DNA of 48,430 nt from Kribbella albertanoniae. Its GTDB lineage: Bacteria > Actinomycetota > Actinomycetes > Propionibacteriales > Kribbellaceae. Made by a program: the position numbers and the translations under genes. The notes below the pieces were generated by a model, which was not told where the DNA came from, searched no databases, and worked only from the letters and a program-made list of their open reading frames with translations. This document shows, in pieces, positions 24,969-34,190 of the stretch. Within the stretch, counting starts at the first letter, position 1. The number at the start of each line of letters is the position of its first letter. The stretch lies in assembly GCF_004348455.1 (NCBI RefSeq), contig NZ_SMKA01000030.1:1-48430 (forward strand). The letters run 5' to 3'.

Positions 24969-25004
24969 TCCTGGAAGAGCTGTGACAAAACCCGGGTGGC
25001 GGTA

Positions 25005-25265
25005 CTACTCCGCCGGGGCCGGGACGATGTTGACGACGCGGCGACCGCGCCGGGTGCCGAACTCCACCTTGCCCTCGGCGAGCGCGAACAGCGTGTCGTC
25101 GCCGCCACGGCCCACCAGGTTGCCCGGGTGGAAGTGGGTGCCGCGCTGGCGAACGATGATCTCGCCGGCGTTGACCAGCTGGCCGCCGTACCGCTTCACG
25201 CCGAGCCGCTGCGCGTTGGAGTCACGACCGTTGCGGGTCGAGGCCGCTCCCTTTTTGTGTGCCAT
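25005..25265 (-). CDS. rpmA: 50S ribosomal protein L27
   Basis: An 86-residue L27. The sequence [20 protein letters not shown], then [22 protein letters not shown] and [18 protein letters not shown], is diagnostic. The N-terminus starts directly with AHKKG, so no Firmicutes-type cleaved extension is present. It follows rplU by 12 bp in the conserved rplU-rpmA pair, with a strong terminator after it. Confidence 0.98.
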   Translation of the reverse strand: MAHKKGAASTRNGRDSNAQRLGVKRYGGQLVNAGEIIVRQRGTHFHPGNLVGRGGDDTLFALAEGKVEFGTRRGRRVVNIVPAPAE

Positions 25266-25277
25266 GAGTTAATCAGC

Positions 25278-25592
25278 TCACTTCTTCGCGTCGATCGCGG
25301 TGACCTTGACCTGGGTGTAGTGCTGACGGTGCCCCTGGCGCTTCCGGTAACCGGTCTTGTTCTTGTACTTCAGGATGTGGATCTTGGGGCCCTTGGTGCG
25401 GCCGAGAACCTCAGCCGACACGGCAACCTTGGCCAGCGCCGCCGCATCGGTCGTCACGGTGTCGCCATCGACAACCAGGACTGCCGGCAGGACGACGGTG
25501 TCGCCCGCCTTGTCCGTGAGGCTGTCGATCTCGATGACATCGCCGACGGCGACCTTCTGCTGGGTGCCGCCACTGCGCACGATCGCGTACAC
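25278..25592 (-). CDS. rplU: 50S ribosomal protein L21
   Basis: A 104-residue L21 beginning (fM)[17 protein letters not shown], with the C-terminal signature [21 protein letters not shown]. The start is GTG at 25590-25592, with AGAGAGTGAGA upstream. A longer in-frame start would add a 26-residue extension foreign to the family. The 169-bp gap to rne probably holds its promoter. I see no clear autoregulatory leader fold. Confidence 0.97.
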   Translation of the reverse strand: MYAIVRSGGTQQKVAVGDVIEIDSLTDKAGDTVVLPAVLVVDGDTVTTDAAALAKVAVSAEVLGRTKGPKIHILKYKNKTGYRKRQGHRQHYTQVKVTAIDAKK

Positions 25593-25761
25593 CGTGGATC
25601 TCACTCTCTGCTGGAATGGAAAACTTACTGGGGGCCTGCACAGACCATGCGGCCCACACAAACATGGCACGCGGAACGCGCGCCGAAGCTCAAGTTTACG
25701 GGTCCCCTCACAGACGGGTCAAACTGGCTCACCCGGCCCCGAGGGGACGCCGCTCACATTG

Positions 25762-28700
25762 TCAGCTGCTGGTGCTCACGAGCTCCGGGGCATCGCTGGC
25801 TGCGGTGGACCCGTTACTGCTCGATTCGGCCTCAGCGGCCGCCTTACCGCGGCCCCGGCTGCTGCGCCGACGTCGCGTGCTCTTGGTGCCGTTCTGCGCC
25901 GATTCCGGCTCGTCCGCCGGTACGTCGGCCGTCGGGAACCCGGTGGCTTCCGGGCTCACGGACTCGTCCGCCTGGGCGGAAACGGGGTAGCCGGTCGGCT
26001 CCGGTGCGTCGTTGGCGGCCGACTCCTCGGCGTCCTTCTTCGCGGAAGCTGCGGCGATCTGGGCCAGTCGCTGGGCGGCGTCCGCGTGCTGCTGAGCGGT
26101 CTCCGCCTCGGCGCCCTCCTCGTCGGAGCGGCCCTTGCCGCGGCGACGACGTGAGCTCTTCCGGCCGGTCTCCTCGGCCTGGGCAGCCGGCTTGCTCTGC
26201 TCCGGGCCGTTGTTGCCACCGTTGCCGTTAGCGCCGTTGCCGCCGCCAGTGTTGCCACCCGCGTTGCCCCGGCCACCGTCCCGGCGACGGGACTCCTTCG
26301 GCTCGTCGTGCAGGATCAGGCCGCGGCCACCGCAGTGGTCGCAGTTCTCACTGAAGGCCTCGAGCAGACCGGTACCGATCCGCTTCCGGGTCATCTGGAC
26401 CAGGCCGAGCGAGGTGACCTCCGCTACCTGGTGCTTGGTCCGGTCGCGGCCCAGGCACTCGACCAGGCGACGCAGGACGAGATCCCGGTTCGACTCCAGG
26501 ACCATGTCGATGAAGTCGATCACGATGATGCCGCCGATGTCGCGCACCCGGAGCTGGCGGACGATCTCCTCCGCCGCTTCCAGGTTGTTCTTGGTGACGG
26601 TCTCCTCGAGGTTTCCGCCGGACCCGGTGAACTTGCCGGTGTTGACGTCGACGACCGTCATCGCCTCGGTGCGGTCGATGATCAGCGAACCACCCGACGG
26701 CAGCCAGACCTTGCGGTCCAGCGCCTTCTTGATCTGCTCGTCGATCCGGAAGTTGGCGAAGACATCGCTGTCCCCGGTCCACTTCTCGACCCGGTCGGCC
26801 AGGTGCGGTGCCACGCCGGCGACGTACTCGCGCACCTCGTCGACTGCATCGCTGCCGGAGATGACCAGCTTGGTGAAGTCCTCGGTGAACAGGTCGCGGA
26901 CGACGCGGATCAGCAGGTCGGGCTCGGCCGACAGCATCTGCGGGGCCTGGCCGTTCTTCGACTTCTTGTCGATCTCGGCCCAGACCTCCTGCAGGCGGCT
27001 GACATCCGCGGTCAGCTCCTCCTCGGACGCACCCTCGGCCGCGGTCCGGACGATCACGCCGGCCTCGTCGGGGACGATGTCCTTCAGGATCGTCTTGAGC
27101 CGGTTCCGCTCGGTGTCGGGGAGCTTGCGGCTGATGCCGCCGTTCCCGCCGCGCGGGACGTAGACGACGTACCGGCCCGGGAGGCTGATCTGGTTGGTGA
27201 GCCGGGCGCCCTTGTGACCGATCGGGTCCTTGGTCACCTGGACCAGGACCGCCTGACCGGACTTCAGCACCTGCTCGATCTTGCGCGGGCCGTTGGCCCC
27301 GCCGAGCGTGGCCCAGTCGACCTCACCGGCGTACAGGACCGCGTTGCGGCCCTTGCCGATGTCGATGAAGGCCGCCTCCATGCTGGGCAGCACGTTCTGC
27401 ACGCGACCGAGGTAGACGTTGCCGATCAGCGAGGTGTGCTCGGCCTGGGCGACGTAGTGCTCGACCAGGACGTTGTCCTCGGAGACCGCGATCTGGGTCA
27501 GGTCCTCACGGGACCGGATCACCATCGTCCGCTCGACCGACTCACGCCGGGCCAGGAACTCGGCCTCGGACACGATCGGCGCCCGGCGGCGACCGGCGGC
27601 GCGACCCTCGCGGCGACGCTGCTTCTTCGCCTCCAGCCGGGTCGAGCCCTCGATCGCGGTGACCTCGTTGGACGTGTTCTTGCTGCGCGGCTCACGCACC
27701 CGGACGACGATCTCGTCGGGGTCGTCGGCGGCGCTGGTGCCCTCTTCGCCCTTGCGGCGACGGCGACGCCGGCGGCGACGCGACGAGCTGCCACCGTCCT
27801 CACCGTCGTCGGCAGAGTCCTGCTCGTCGTCGGCCGAGGCTTCGGCGTCGTCGGAATCCTCGCCGTTCTCGTCCTGCTCGTCGGCGCTGTCCTCGGCGTC
27901 ACCGGTCTTGCGGCGGCGACGGCCGCCACGACGGCGACGGCGGCGACGGGTGCCCTCGGCGGACTCGTCCTCGTCGCCGTCCTCAGCCTGTACGTCGTCG
28001 GTCTGCTCGTCGGTGTCCTCGTCGGCCTCGTCGGTCTCTTCCTCGTCCTCAAGCTCCTCGACGGGCTCGACGACCTCTTCGCGCGCCTGGCCGCGACGGC
28101 TCCGGCGGCGACGCGAGGTCGTCGGCTGCTCGTCGTCGCCGGACTCTGCGATCGGCTCAGCCTCGACCGCAACCTCTGCGGCCTGGTCGGTCTGGGTGTT
28201 CTTGGCGCCGCGACGGCTCCGCGAACGGCTCGTCGGGGCCGGGTCGGTCGCCTCGACCGGGCTGGTCGCCGCGGCCTGCGCCGGAGTCTCGGTCTGTGCC
28301 TGCCCCGCCGGAGCGGTGCTCGGCACGGTGGGCGCCTGGAACAGCACGGCAGCTGCGGCCGGAGCCCGCCGACGCGTGCGTCGGGTGGTGGTCTCGTCAG
28401 CAGCCGGTACGTCGGCAGCGGCCGTCGTCTCGTCTGCCGTCGGGAAGAGCGGGGTGGCCTCGGATGCGGCGGGCGCGTCGGCGGCGGACTGGCCGCCGCG
28501 GCGCCGCGAAGTGCGCTTGCCGGCGGTGCGGCCGGAGCCGGCTCCCGCTGCGGTGTCGGCGGCAGCGCTGGAGTCGGCTCCAGTAGCGCTGGCCGGGGCG
28601 GCGGGGCTGCCCACGACGTGGGAGCTGCCGGTGAACGTGGTCGGACGGGTGGCGACGGCGCCAGTGGACGCGGTCGCGTCGGTGGCTTCGCTCGCGGTGT

Positions 28701-29214
28701 CAGCGGCCGCGCCACGGCGGGAGCGCGTACGGCGGGCAGGCGCGGAGTCCGGCGTACCGGTCTGCTCGGCGTCGGCTACCGGGCCGTCGGTGACGGGGGT
28801 GTCGGTCGCGACCAGGGTGGCGGCGGCCTTCTTGGTGGTGGTGCGCTTGCGCGCGGTCGTCTTCTTGGCCGGGGCCGGGGTCTCCTCGACGACCGGCTCG
28901 GCGGTCGTCTTGGCGGCGCGCTTGGTGGCGGCGCGCTTGACCGGGGTCTCGGCGGCGGCCTTCTTGGCCGGTGCCTTCTTCGCGGCGGCCTTCTTGGCCA
29001 CGGCCTTCTTCGCCGTCCGCGGCGCCGGGTCGGCGGCCACGTCGTCCGACTGGGTCGGGACGTCGGCGGACTTGGCGACCCGCTTGCGGGCGGTCGTGGT
29101 GGCCTTCTTCGCCGCGGTCTTCTTCACCGTCGTCTTGGCGGTGACTGTCTTCTTCGCGCTGGAAGCGGCGGAGACAGCCTTGGCTGCCTCGGTGGTCGGC
29201 TCGTTGTCGAGCAT
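25762..29214 (-). CDS. rne: Ribonuclease E/G
   Basis: A 1150-residue RNase E/G with actinobacterial architecture. The N-terminal 560 or so residues are low-complexity: Lys/Ala-rich repeats (KKAVAKKAAAKKAPAKKAAA), then Ala/Pro and strongly acidic and Arg-rich blocks. The catalytic core at about 560-970 holds the S1 segment (VYLGRVQNVLPSMEAAFIDIG), the RNase-H-like part (LIIDRTEAMTVVDVNTGKF) and the Zn-link Cys pair in ENCDHCGGRG. A 180-residue disordered tail follows. It probably acts in rRNA processing and mRNA decay. I chose the ATG at 29212-29214 with GAGGAG upstream, over a TTG 18 bp earlier. Confidence 0.96.
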   Translation of the reverse strand: MLDNEPTTEAAKAVSAASSAKKTVTAKTTVKKTAAKKATTTARKRVAKSADVPTQSDDVAADPAPRTAKKAVAKKAAAKKAPAKKAAAETPVKRAATKRAAKTTAEPVVEETPAPAKKTTARKRTTTKKAAATLVATDTPVTDGPVADAEQTGTPDSAPARRTRSRRGAAADTASEATDATASTGAVATRPTTFTGSSHVVGSPAAPASATGADSSAAADTAAGAGSGRTAGKRTSRRRGGQSAADAPAASEATPLFPTADETTAAADVPAADETTTRRTRRRAPAAAAVLFQAPTVPSTAPAGQAQTETPAQAAATSPVEATDPAPTSRSRSRRGAKNTQTDQAAEVAVEAEPIAESGDDEQPTTSRRRRSRRGQAREEVVEPVEELEDEEETDEADEDTDEQTDDVQAEDGDEDESAEGTRRRRRRRGGRRRRKTGDAEDSADEQDENGEDSDDAEASADDEQDSADDGEDGGSSSRRRRRRRRRKGEEGTSAADDPDEIVVRVREPRSKNTSNEVTAIEGSTRLEAKKQRRREGRAAGRRRAPIVSEAEFLARRESVERTMVIRSREDLTQIAVSEDNVLVEHYVAQAEHTSLIGNVYLGRVQNVLPSMEAAFIDIGKGRNAVLYAGEVDWATLGGANGPRKIEQVLKSGQAVLVQVTKDPIGHKGARLTNQISLPGRYVVYVPRGGNGGISRKLPDTERNRLKTILKDIVPDEAGVIVRTAAEGASEEELTADVSRLQEVWAEIDKKSKNGQAPQMLSAEPDLLIRVVRDLFTEDFTKLVISGSDAVDEVREYVAGVAPHLADRVEKWTGDSDVFANFRIDEQIKKALDRKVWLPSGGSLIIDRTEAMTVVDVNTGKFTGSGGNLEETVTKNNLEAAEEIVRQLRVRDIGGIIVIDFIDMVLESNRDLVLRRLVECLGRDRTKHQVAEVTSLGLVQMTRKRIGTGLLEAFSENCDHCGGRGLILHDEPKESRRRDGGRGNAGGNTGGGNGANGNGGNNGPEQSKPAAQAEETGRKSSRRRRGKGRSDEEGAEAETAQQHADAAQRLAQIAAASAKKDAEESAANDAPEPTGYPVSAQADESVSPEATGFPTADVPADEPESAQNGTKSTRRRRSSRGRGKAAAEAESSSNGSTAASDAPELVSTSS

Positions 29215-29356
29215 GTGGTGCGGTCTCCTCAAGCCCGGCGGCGCTGCCTGCGACCCCTGTCACGGGTCCGGCGCTGCCACCTGGCGGTCACGGTTCGCCG
29301 CTCCTGGCCGTTGAGCCCGGGCGACGGAAGCCTGCTGGATCCGCTCCGCCCGCACT

Positions 29357-30190
29357 TCAGGGCACAGAGGGAGCGGCGGCGTCGCCCTCCGCTGTATGCG
29401 TCTGGTGGGGACCTGCCTGGCCGGTCGCGGTCGCCTGGTTGGCGTCGCGGTCACGAGCGAGCGGGTCGTCCACTGTGCCGGTTGCCGCGATCAGCGGGCC
29501 CTGGGCGAGCCTGGTCAGAAGAGCCGGGCCCGTCACCGGGAGCGTCGCTACTTCGAGCAAGCCGGCGAGAACGTCGTCGGGTCTCACGGCCGGGGTTCCG
29601 TGCCGTAACACCACTTGCAGTATCGCACATGTCTCAACCGACCCCGGTTCACTGCCGACGGTGAGTCGGAGAACGGCGTCCCGACAGTCGAACGAGCGAA
29701 TGCCCCGTTTGGTCATGCGCTCGACCGTGATTTCGGTCCGGGCCAGGAACGCCTCGACCGCCGCGGCGGCCGGCTCGGGATCCACCCCCGGTAACGCGAT
29801 CCGCCACTCACTGACCTCCAGCCGCTCGGCCAGCGCACCCGGCCCGGCGACGACCACCTCGAGCACATCCAGCCCGGGCGGCAGCGCCTCGTCCAGCGCG
29901 GCCCGGACCTGCTCGGCGTCCCGCTCATGTGTGAGCGAGATCTCCAAGTACTCCGCCTCGGAGGCAGCCCCGGTGGGCGCGGCCCCGGCGTACGAGATCT
30001 TCGGGTGCGGACTGAAACCGTGCGAGAAGGCCACCGGGAGCTCGGCGCGCCGGACGGCACGCTCGAACGCCCGCTGGAAGTCGCGGTGTGAGGTGAATCG
30101 CAGCCGCCCACGCTTGGCGAACCGGATCCGCAGTTTCTGGACCGCGGGGAGCTGCTGCGACGGCGGAGCTTGAACAGGTGCCACCCCCAC
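29357..30190 (-). CDS. TIGR03936/DUF2344 radical-SAM-associated protein
   Basis: A 277-residue protein with the family start QKLRIRFAKRGRLRFTSHRDFQRAFERAVRRAELP, followed by AFSHGFSPHPKISYAGAAPTG and EYLEISLT. DUF2344 proteins normally work beside a TIGR03960 B12-binding radical SAM enzyme, often as its fused or adjacent partner, and are linked to rne/rplU loci in actinobacteria. The partner gene is not immediately upstream here: the gene follows a hairpin element. The start is probably GTG at 30188-30190. The TCGGAGGATG upstream sits nearer to an ATG in another frame, so the start is uncertain. Confidence 0.85.
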   Translation of the reverse strand: MGVAPVQAPPSQQLPAVQKLRIRFAKRGRLRFTSHRDFQRAFERAVRRAELPVAFSHGFSPHPKISYAGAAPTGAASEAEYLEISLTHERDAEQVRAALDEALPPGLDVLEVVVAGPGALAERLEVSEWRIALPGVDPEPAAAAVEAFLARTEITVERMTKRGIRSFDCRDAVLRLTVGSEPGSVETCAILQVVLRHGTPAVRPDDVLAGLLEVATLPVTGPALLTRLAQGPLIAATGTVDDPLARDRDANQATATGQAGPHQTHTAEGDAAAPSVP

Positions 30191-30212
30191 ATTGTGTCAG
30201 CCATCCTCCGAA

Positions 30213-30297
30213 GGACAGGACGTATAGCCCCACTGGGCGCCGGCGCCGCGCTCGGCGCGGCCGGTTTCGGCGCCGGATCGGCATATACGTCCTGTCC
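30213..30297 (-). repeat. Dispersed hairpin element, copy 2 (ACAGGACGTATA family)
   Basis: Perfect 14-bp arms GGACAGGACGTATA (30213-30226) and TATACGTCCTGTCC (30284-30297) with a 57-bp GC-rich loop. On the minus strand the right arm is followed by CTTCGGAGGATG, as copy 1 at 4735-4821 is followed by GGTCGGAGGAAAATG. The loops have equal length (57 bp) but little sequence identity apart from AGTGG next to the right arm. It lies between DUF2344 and DUF1772. Confidence 0.78.
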
Positions 30298-30327
30298 GTC
30301 GGGCGATCCCACCACCTCGGGAAGCGC

Positions 30328-30831
30328 TTACCCGGGTTGGGTGGCGGATTTGCCGGTGAGGTAGAGGGCCCAGGCGAGGAGGGCGAAGGCGGTCAGGTCG
30401 AGGACGGTGCGGATGTTGTTGAAGGTGCGCCAGCGGGCCTCGTCGAAGGCGGCGCGGGCGGCGGTGACGTCGATCGTGTTCGGATCGCCGGCCGCCTTGA
30501 GCGCATCGTTCAGGGGGACGTTGACCGCGATCGTCAGGATCATCGTGATCAGGTAGAGGACGAAGGCCGCCGCAATCCACGGCAGCGCCTTCTCCTTGAG
30601 GCTGAGCACCCCGGCCAGCGCCGTGAGCAGCAGGCTGCCGAGGAAGCCGAGCCCGAGGAACGCCGGGTTCATGATCGCCCGGTCGGCCGCCTGGAAGGCC
30701 CCGACGAAGGTTTTGTCGTCGACCTTCGCGAGCCCGGGCATGAAGGCCATCCCGTACGCCCAGTAGACCCCGGCCATCAGCCCGGTCGTGATCGTGGCCG
30801 CCATCAGCGCCGCCACCCGCAGTCCGTTCAT
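30328..30831 (-). CDS. DUF1772 (anthrone oxygenase-like) membrane protein
   Basis: A 167-residue protein with four hydrophobic segments: ALMAATITTGLMAGVYWAYGM, a middle helix at FLGLGFLGSLLLTALAGVL, ALPWIAAAFVLYLITMILTI, and a C-terminal helix. The conserved DUF1772 features are the N-terminal G-x-x-W-A/Y motif, NVPLND and the ARxxFDEARWRTFNNIRT segment. Some family members act as anthrone oxygenases in polyketide pathways; the role here is unknown. The ATG has an excellent GGGAGGAG, which directly follows a 12-bp hairpin. Confidence 0.87.
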   Translation of the reverse strand: MNGLRVAALMAATITTGLMAGVYWAYGMAFMPGLAKVDDKTFVGAFQAADRAIMNPAFLGLGFLGSLLLTALAGVLSLKEKALPWIAAAFVLYLITMILTIAVNVPLNDALKAAGDPNTIDVTAARAAFDEARWRTFNNIRTVLDLTAFALLAWALYLTGKSATQPG

Positions 30832-30842
30832 GTCGCTCCTCC

Positions 30843-30872
30843 CAGTACGGCGGGCGTCGTCCCGCCGTACTG
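30843..30872 (-). terminator. 12-bp perfect hairpin between M64 and DUF1772
   Basis: CAGTACGGCGGG (30843-30854) and CCCGCCGTACTG (30861-30872) form a perfect stem with a 6-nt loop. On the minus strand it follows the M64 peptidase stop by about 65 bp and runs into the GGGAGGAG of DUF1772. There is no clean T-tract. It probably ends the M64 transcript or separates the two genes. Confidence 0.65.
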
Positions 30873-30937
30873 AGAAAGTTAGGGCAGCGGACCTGTCACC
30901 GACATGTCGCGAAAACTCACGTTGATGTCTGGGCAGC

Positions 30938-33199
30938 TCAGAGCTTGGCGCACTGCCCCGATCGGGGTCCGGCCACCTGGTTCGGGGCTTCCAGGTTGGT
31001 CGGGGCGGCGGTGTTGCCGGAGCAGGACAGCGGCCCGCTGATCGTGTTGCCGGCCAGCGCGACCGGATCGCTGGTGGTCGCCGTACCGACCCAGACGGGG
31101 CCGCTGATCGTGCTGCCGATGAGGGCCGCGCTGCGGGTGGTTCCGGACAGCGAGACCGGTCCGCGGATCGACGTACGGAGCAGGTGTACGTCGGCCGCCT
31201 TGGACGCGTTGACCGGGCCGGAGATCCGGGCATCCGTGGCGACCAGCGAGGCGCCGGCAGCGATCTGGATCGGGCCGTTGACCGTTGCTCCGGTCAAGCA
31301 GGTAACGCCGGATCGCAAGGCCAGCGGGCCGTTGTGGGTCCCGGTGATCGTCGTCGTGCAGGTCGGGGCCGGGCGCAACAACGTGACCGCGAACCGCTCC
31401 GCCGTACCGATGTTGCCGGAGGCATCGATGGCCCGGTACTCGACCTGGTGCCGGCCGTAGCCCGGCGGAACGTCGTCCCACGGGACCACCCGCGGTACGC
31501 CGAGTTTGCCGTAGACGAGCTGGTCGATCGCGGTCCCCTCCGCGGTGAACTTGAACGGTGCGGAGGCATCCGTCGGCCAGCCGAAGTAGTTGAACCAGCC
31601 GTCCTTGTCGACGCGGAACTCCGGTACGACGTACCCGGTGCTGTCGTCGGTCGCAGCCAGCTTCATCGTGAAGGCGTCGTTGTAGATGTACTCCGGTCCG
31701 GTCGGCTTCTGAACCATGACGAGCGGCTTGGACATCGTCGAGGTGACCTTCGGTTCGACGCCGTCGACCTCCCAGGTCAGGGTCTCGCTACCGGCGGTCG
31801 CGGTGAGGGTATGGCGGCCGGTCAGCTTGAGCGCGCCGAGGTCGAAGTCGCGGTCGTTGCCGGGGTTCTCGACCGGCTGACCGTCCAGTTTCCAGGCGAT
31901 CGCGGGCTGGTCGGTGTCCGATTGCGTGGTCTCGGCATACACGACCTCCGCCGCGTTGACCGGGTGGTCGGTGGCGGTGGATCCGGTGAAAGCGACCGGG
32001 GTGGCGCTGGGCTGGGCCGTCAGGGTGGTGTTGACCGTCCAGGTCCGGGACGCGGTCGGCCGTACGGCGGGATCGCGGATGAAGCCGGTGGGGTCGACGA
32101 TCTTGGCGGTGAGCGTGTGCAGACCGGGCGCGAGGTCGAGCGTGGCGAGGTCGATCGCGCGCTGGTTGCCGGTCGGGAGGGTCCGGCCGTCGAGGGTCCA
32201 GGTGACGTCGAGTTCGTGGCTGCTCGGGTGCAGGGTCTGCAGCCAGACGACCTGGTCCGGGGCCACCTGACCGGTCGGCGTACTCGCCTGGAACAGGTTG
32301 GCGCGGGACGAGATCCGCTGCGTCATCCGCTCCCGCGAGATCTGGTCGAAGTAGTAGCCGAGGGTCTTCATCATCGAGTGCCGGCTCGGCCGCCAGACGC
32401 CGGAGCCGGCGTACATGCCGCCCTCGTGACGCCCGATCGTGCCGCCGGACTCGGACGGCTCCCCCAGCCAGCGGAACCATTTCTGCTGCTGGTCCCGCAT
32501 CTGCTGCTCGGTCAGCAGCGAATGGTGGATCGACGACGGCTCCGAACCCTGGTACGGCGCTCCGCGGTCGCCGCGAGCGTAATAGTCGTACTCGTCCTGG
32601 AGGCCGCCGAGCGAATGACCGAGCTCGTGCGGGGTGATCAGGGCGGACAGGGCGTTCCCGCCGGAGGCCGTGGCGTAGGTGCCGCCGGCCCCGCCGTACG
32701 TGTCGCTGTTGCCGATAGCAAGGATCTGCCGGTTGGCCGCGGCGGTGCCCGGGACGAGGTCGGCGTACGAGATCGCGGCCGTGGAACTGACGGTCAGCAG
32801 GCGCTGGACGCTGTTCGGGTTGCAGCCGCCCCAGAAGCCCATGTTGAGCGGGGTGTCGACCTTGGGCGAGGTGAGGTTCGGGTCACAGTCGACGCCACTT
32901 TGGGGTGAGGCGATCTCGACGGCGTACACGTTGATGTAGTTCCGGTACGACTTGAACGGCTCGATGCTCCAGAGGACGTTCAGGTGTTTGTCGAGCTGCT
33001 CGCGGAATTTCGGCAGATCGGTGGCGGTGTAGCCGTCACCCATCACGATCAGGTTGAACCGGGAGGCGGCCGGGCCGGTCACCTGGAGCGGGACCACCTT
33101 CGCTTCCGGAGCCACCTCGTCGGCCTGCGCCGCCGTACCGGTCCCTAGCAGCGCGGCGGCAAGAAGGCCGACTACCGCCGTCAAACGTCTGGTCCTCAC
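30938..33199 (-). CDS. Secreted M64-family metallopeptidase (IgA peptidase type)
   Basis: A secreted protein of 753 residues. The signal peptide spans about 1-27 (RRLTAVVGLLAAALLGTGTAAQA). The peptidase M64 domain spans about 35-300, with the zinc site HELGHSLGGLQDEYDYY (HExxH plus downstream acidic residues). The middle has Ig-like or bacterial-adhesin-type beta domains. The last 100 or so residues hold five repeats of about 20 residues around (T/S)ISGPV, suggesting a beta-solenoid. I favour the GTG at 33199 because AGGGGAG is well spaced; a GTG 6 bp earlier also exists. It probably degrades external proteins. Confidence 0.88.
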   Translation of the reverse strand: MRTRRLTAVVGLLAAALLGTGTAAQADEVAPEAKVVPLQVTGPAASRFNLIVMGDGYTATDLPKFREQLDKHLNVLWSIEPFKSYRNYINVYAVEIASPQSGVDCDPNLTSPKVDTPLNMGFWGGCNPNSVQRLLTVSSTAAISYADLVPGTAAANRQILAIGNSDTYGGAGGTYATASGGNALSALITPHELGHSLGGLQDEYDYYARGDRGAPYQGSEPSSIHHSLLTEQQMRDQQQKWFRWLGEPSESGGTIGRHEGGMYAGSGVWRPSRHSMMKTLGYYFDQISRERMTQRISSRANLFQASTPTGQVAPDQVVWLQTLHPSSHELDVTWTLDGRTLPTGNQRAIDLATLDLAPGLHTLTAKIVDPTGFIRDPAVRPTASRTWTVNTTLTAQPSATPVAFTGSTATDHPVNAAEVVYAETTQSDTDQPAIAWKLDGQPVENPGNDRDFDLGALKLTGRHTLTATAGSETLTWEVDGVEPKVTSTMSKPLVMVQKPTGPEYIYNDAFTMKLAATDDSTGYVVPEFRVDKDGWFNYFGWPTDASAPFKFTAEGTAIDQLVYGKLGVPRVVPWDDVPPGYGRHQVEYRAIDASGNIGTAERFAVTLLRPAPTCTTTITGTHNGPLALRSGVTCLTGATVNGPIQIAAGASLVATDARISGPVNASKAADVHLLRTSIRGPVSLSGTTRSAALIGSTISGPVWVGTATTSDPVALAGNTISGPLSCSGNTAAPTNLEAPNQVAGPRSGQCAKL

Positions 33200-33348
33200 G
33201 AGCACTCCCCTACCACGGCGACACTGCCGTCAGCAGCTTACGAACGCCGGGCCGAGCCTGTCAGGACCTTCCGCGTGGCGACTTTGCCCCCAACCGGGCC
33301 CGCGTGCGGCATCATGTGGGTTCGGGGAACAGTGAGGAGAGGACATCG

Positions 33349-34152
33349 ATGACGGAACCGGCGCAGTCGCCACGGCCAGACCGCAGGGTGGATCCGGTGG
33401 TGGACGCGGCGGCGGACGGTGACGGCAAGGGCATCTACTGGGTGCTCCGGAACGTCCTGGTCGGCCCGCCGGTCAAGCGGCTCTTCCGGCCGATCGTGGT
33501 CGGCGCCGAGAACGTCCCGGCCAAGGGTGCGGCGATCATCGCCAGCAACCACCTCTCGTACGCCGACTGGATCTTCATGCCGCTGGCCCTGCGCCGGCGC
33601 GTGACGTTCGTCGCAAAATCGGACTACTTCACCGGGGCCGGGATCAAGGGCCGGTTCCAGCGCGGGTTCTTCAAGGGCACCGGCCAGGTCCCGATCGACC
33701 GCTCCGGCGGTTCGGCGTCCGAGGGCGCGATGCGGGCCGGGATGAAGGTGCTCGAGCGCGGCGACCTGTTCGGCATCTACCCCGAAGGCACCCGCTCACA
33801 CGACGGCCGCCTGTACAAGGGGCGGACCGGTGTCGCCCGGCTGGCGCTCGAGGCGAAGGTTCCGGTGATCCCGTGCGGGGTGATCGGCACCGACGTGGTC
33901 GCGCCGCCCGGCAAGGTGGTGGCGTCGTTCGCCTCCCCGACGGTCAAGTTCGGCGAGCCGCTGGACTTCTCCCGGTACGAGGGGATGGAGAGCGACCGGC
34001 TCATCCTGCGCGCGGTCACCGACGAGATCATGTACAAGATCATGGAGCTGTCGGGGCAGGAGTACCTCGACATGTACGCCACCAAGGCCAAGGCACTCGA
34101 GGGCCGGGCGACCACCGGAGCCCCGAAGAAGGTCCGCAAGTCGGACACCTGA
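33349..34152 (+). CDS. 1-acyl-sn-glycerol-3-phosphate acyltransferase (PlsC family)
   Basis: A 267-residue acyltransferase. Block I is IIASNHLSYADWIFMP (NHxxxxD catalytic pair), block III is GIYPEGTRSHDGRLYKG, and block IV is VIPCGVIGT. It probably acylates lysophosphatidic acid at the membrane during phospholipid synthesis. There is no TM helix, so it is a peripheral enzyme. The ATG at 33349 has GAGGAGAGGAC upstream. It is divergent from the M64 peptidase and is followed after 38 bp by prephenate dehydratase. Confidence 0.93.
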   Translation: MTEPAQSPRPDRRVDPVVDAAADGDGKGIYWVLRNVLVGPPVKRLFRPIVVGAENVPAKGAAIIASNHLSYADWIFMPLALRRRVTFVAKSDYFTGAGIKGRFQRGFFKGTGQVPIDRSGGSASEGAMRAGMKVLERGDLFGIYPEGTRSHDGRLYKGRTGVARLALEAKVPVIPCGVIGTDVVAPPGKVVASFASPTVKFGEPLDFSRYEGMESDRLILRAVTDEIMYKIMELSGQEYLDMYATKAKALEGRATTGAPKKVRKSDT

Positions 34153-34190
34153 TCCGCGGGGTGAGATGACGCGGGTCTAGTCTGGGTGCT

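Noticed and set aside
25593..25761. Possible L21-type ribosomal leader upstream of rplU.
   Set aside because: No stable conserved fold could be made by eye, and the known L21 leader is described from Firmicutes.
26308..29664. A plus-strand open frame of over 1100 codons antisense to rne.
   Set aside because: It is a GC3 shadow of rne, made of Leu/Val/Gly/Asp-rich sequence with no known domain. The minus-strand frame has clear RNase E motifs.
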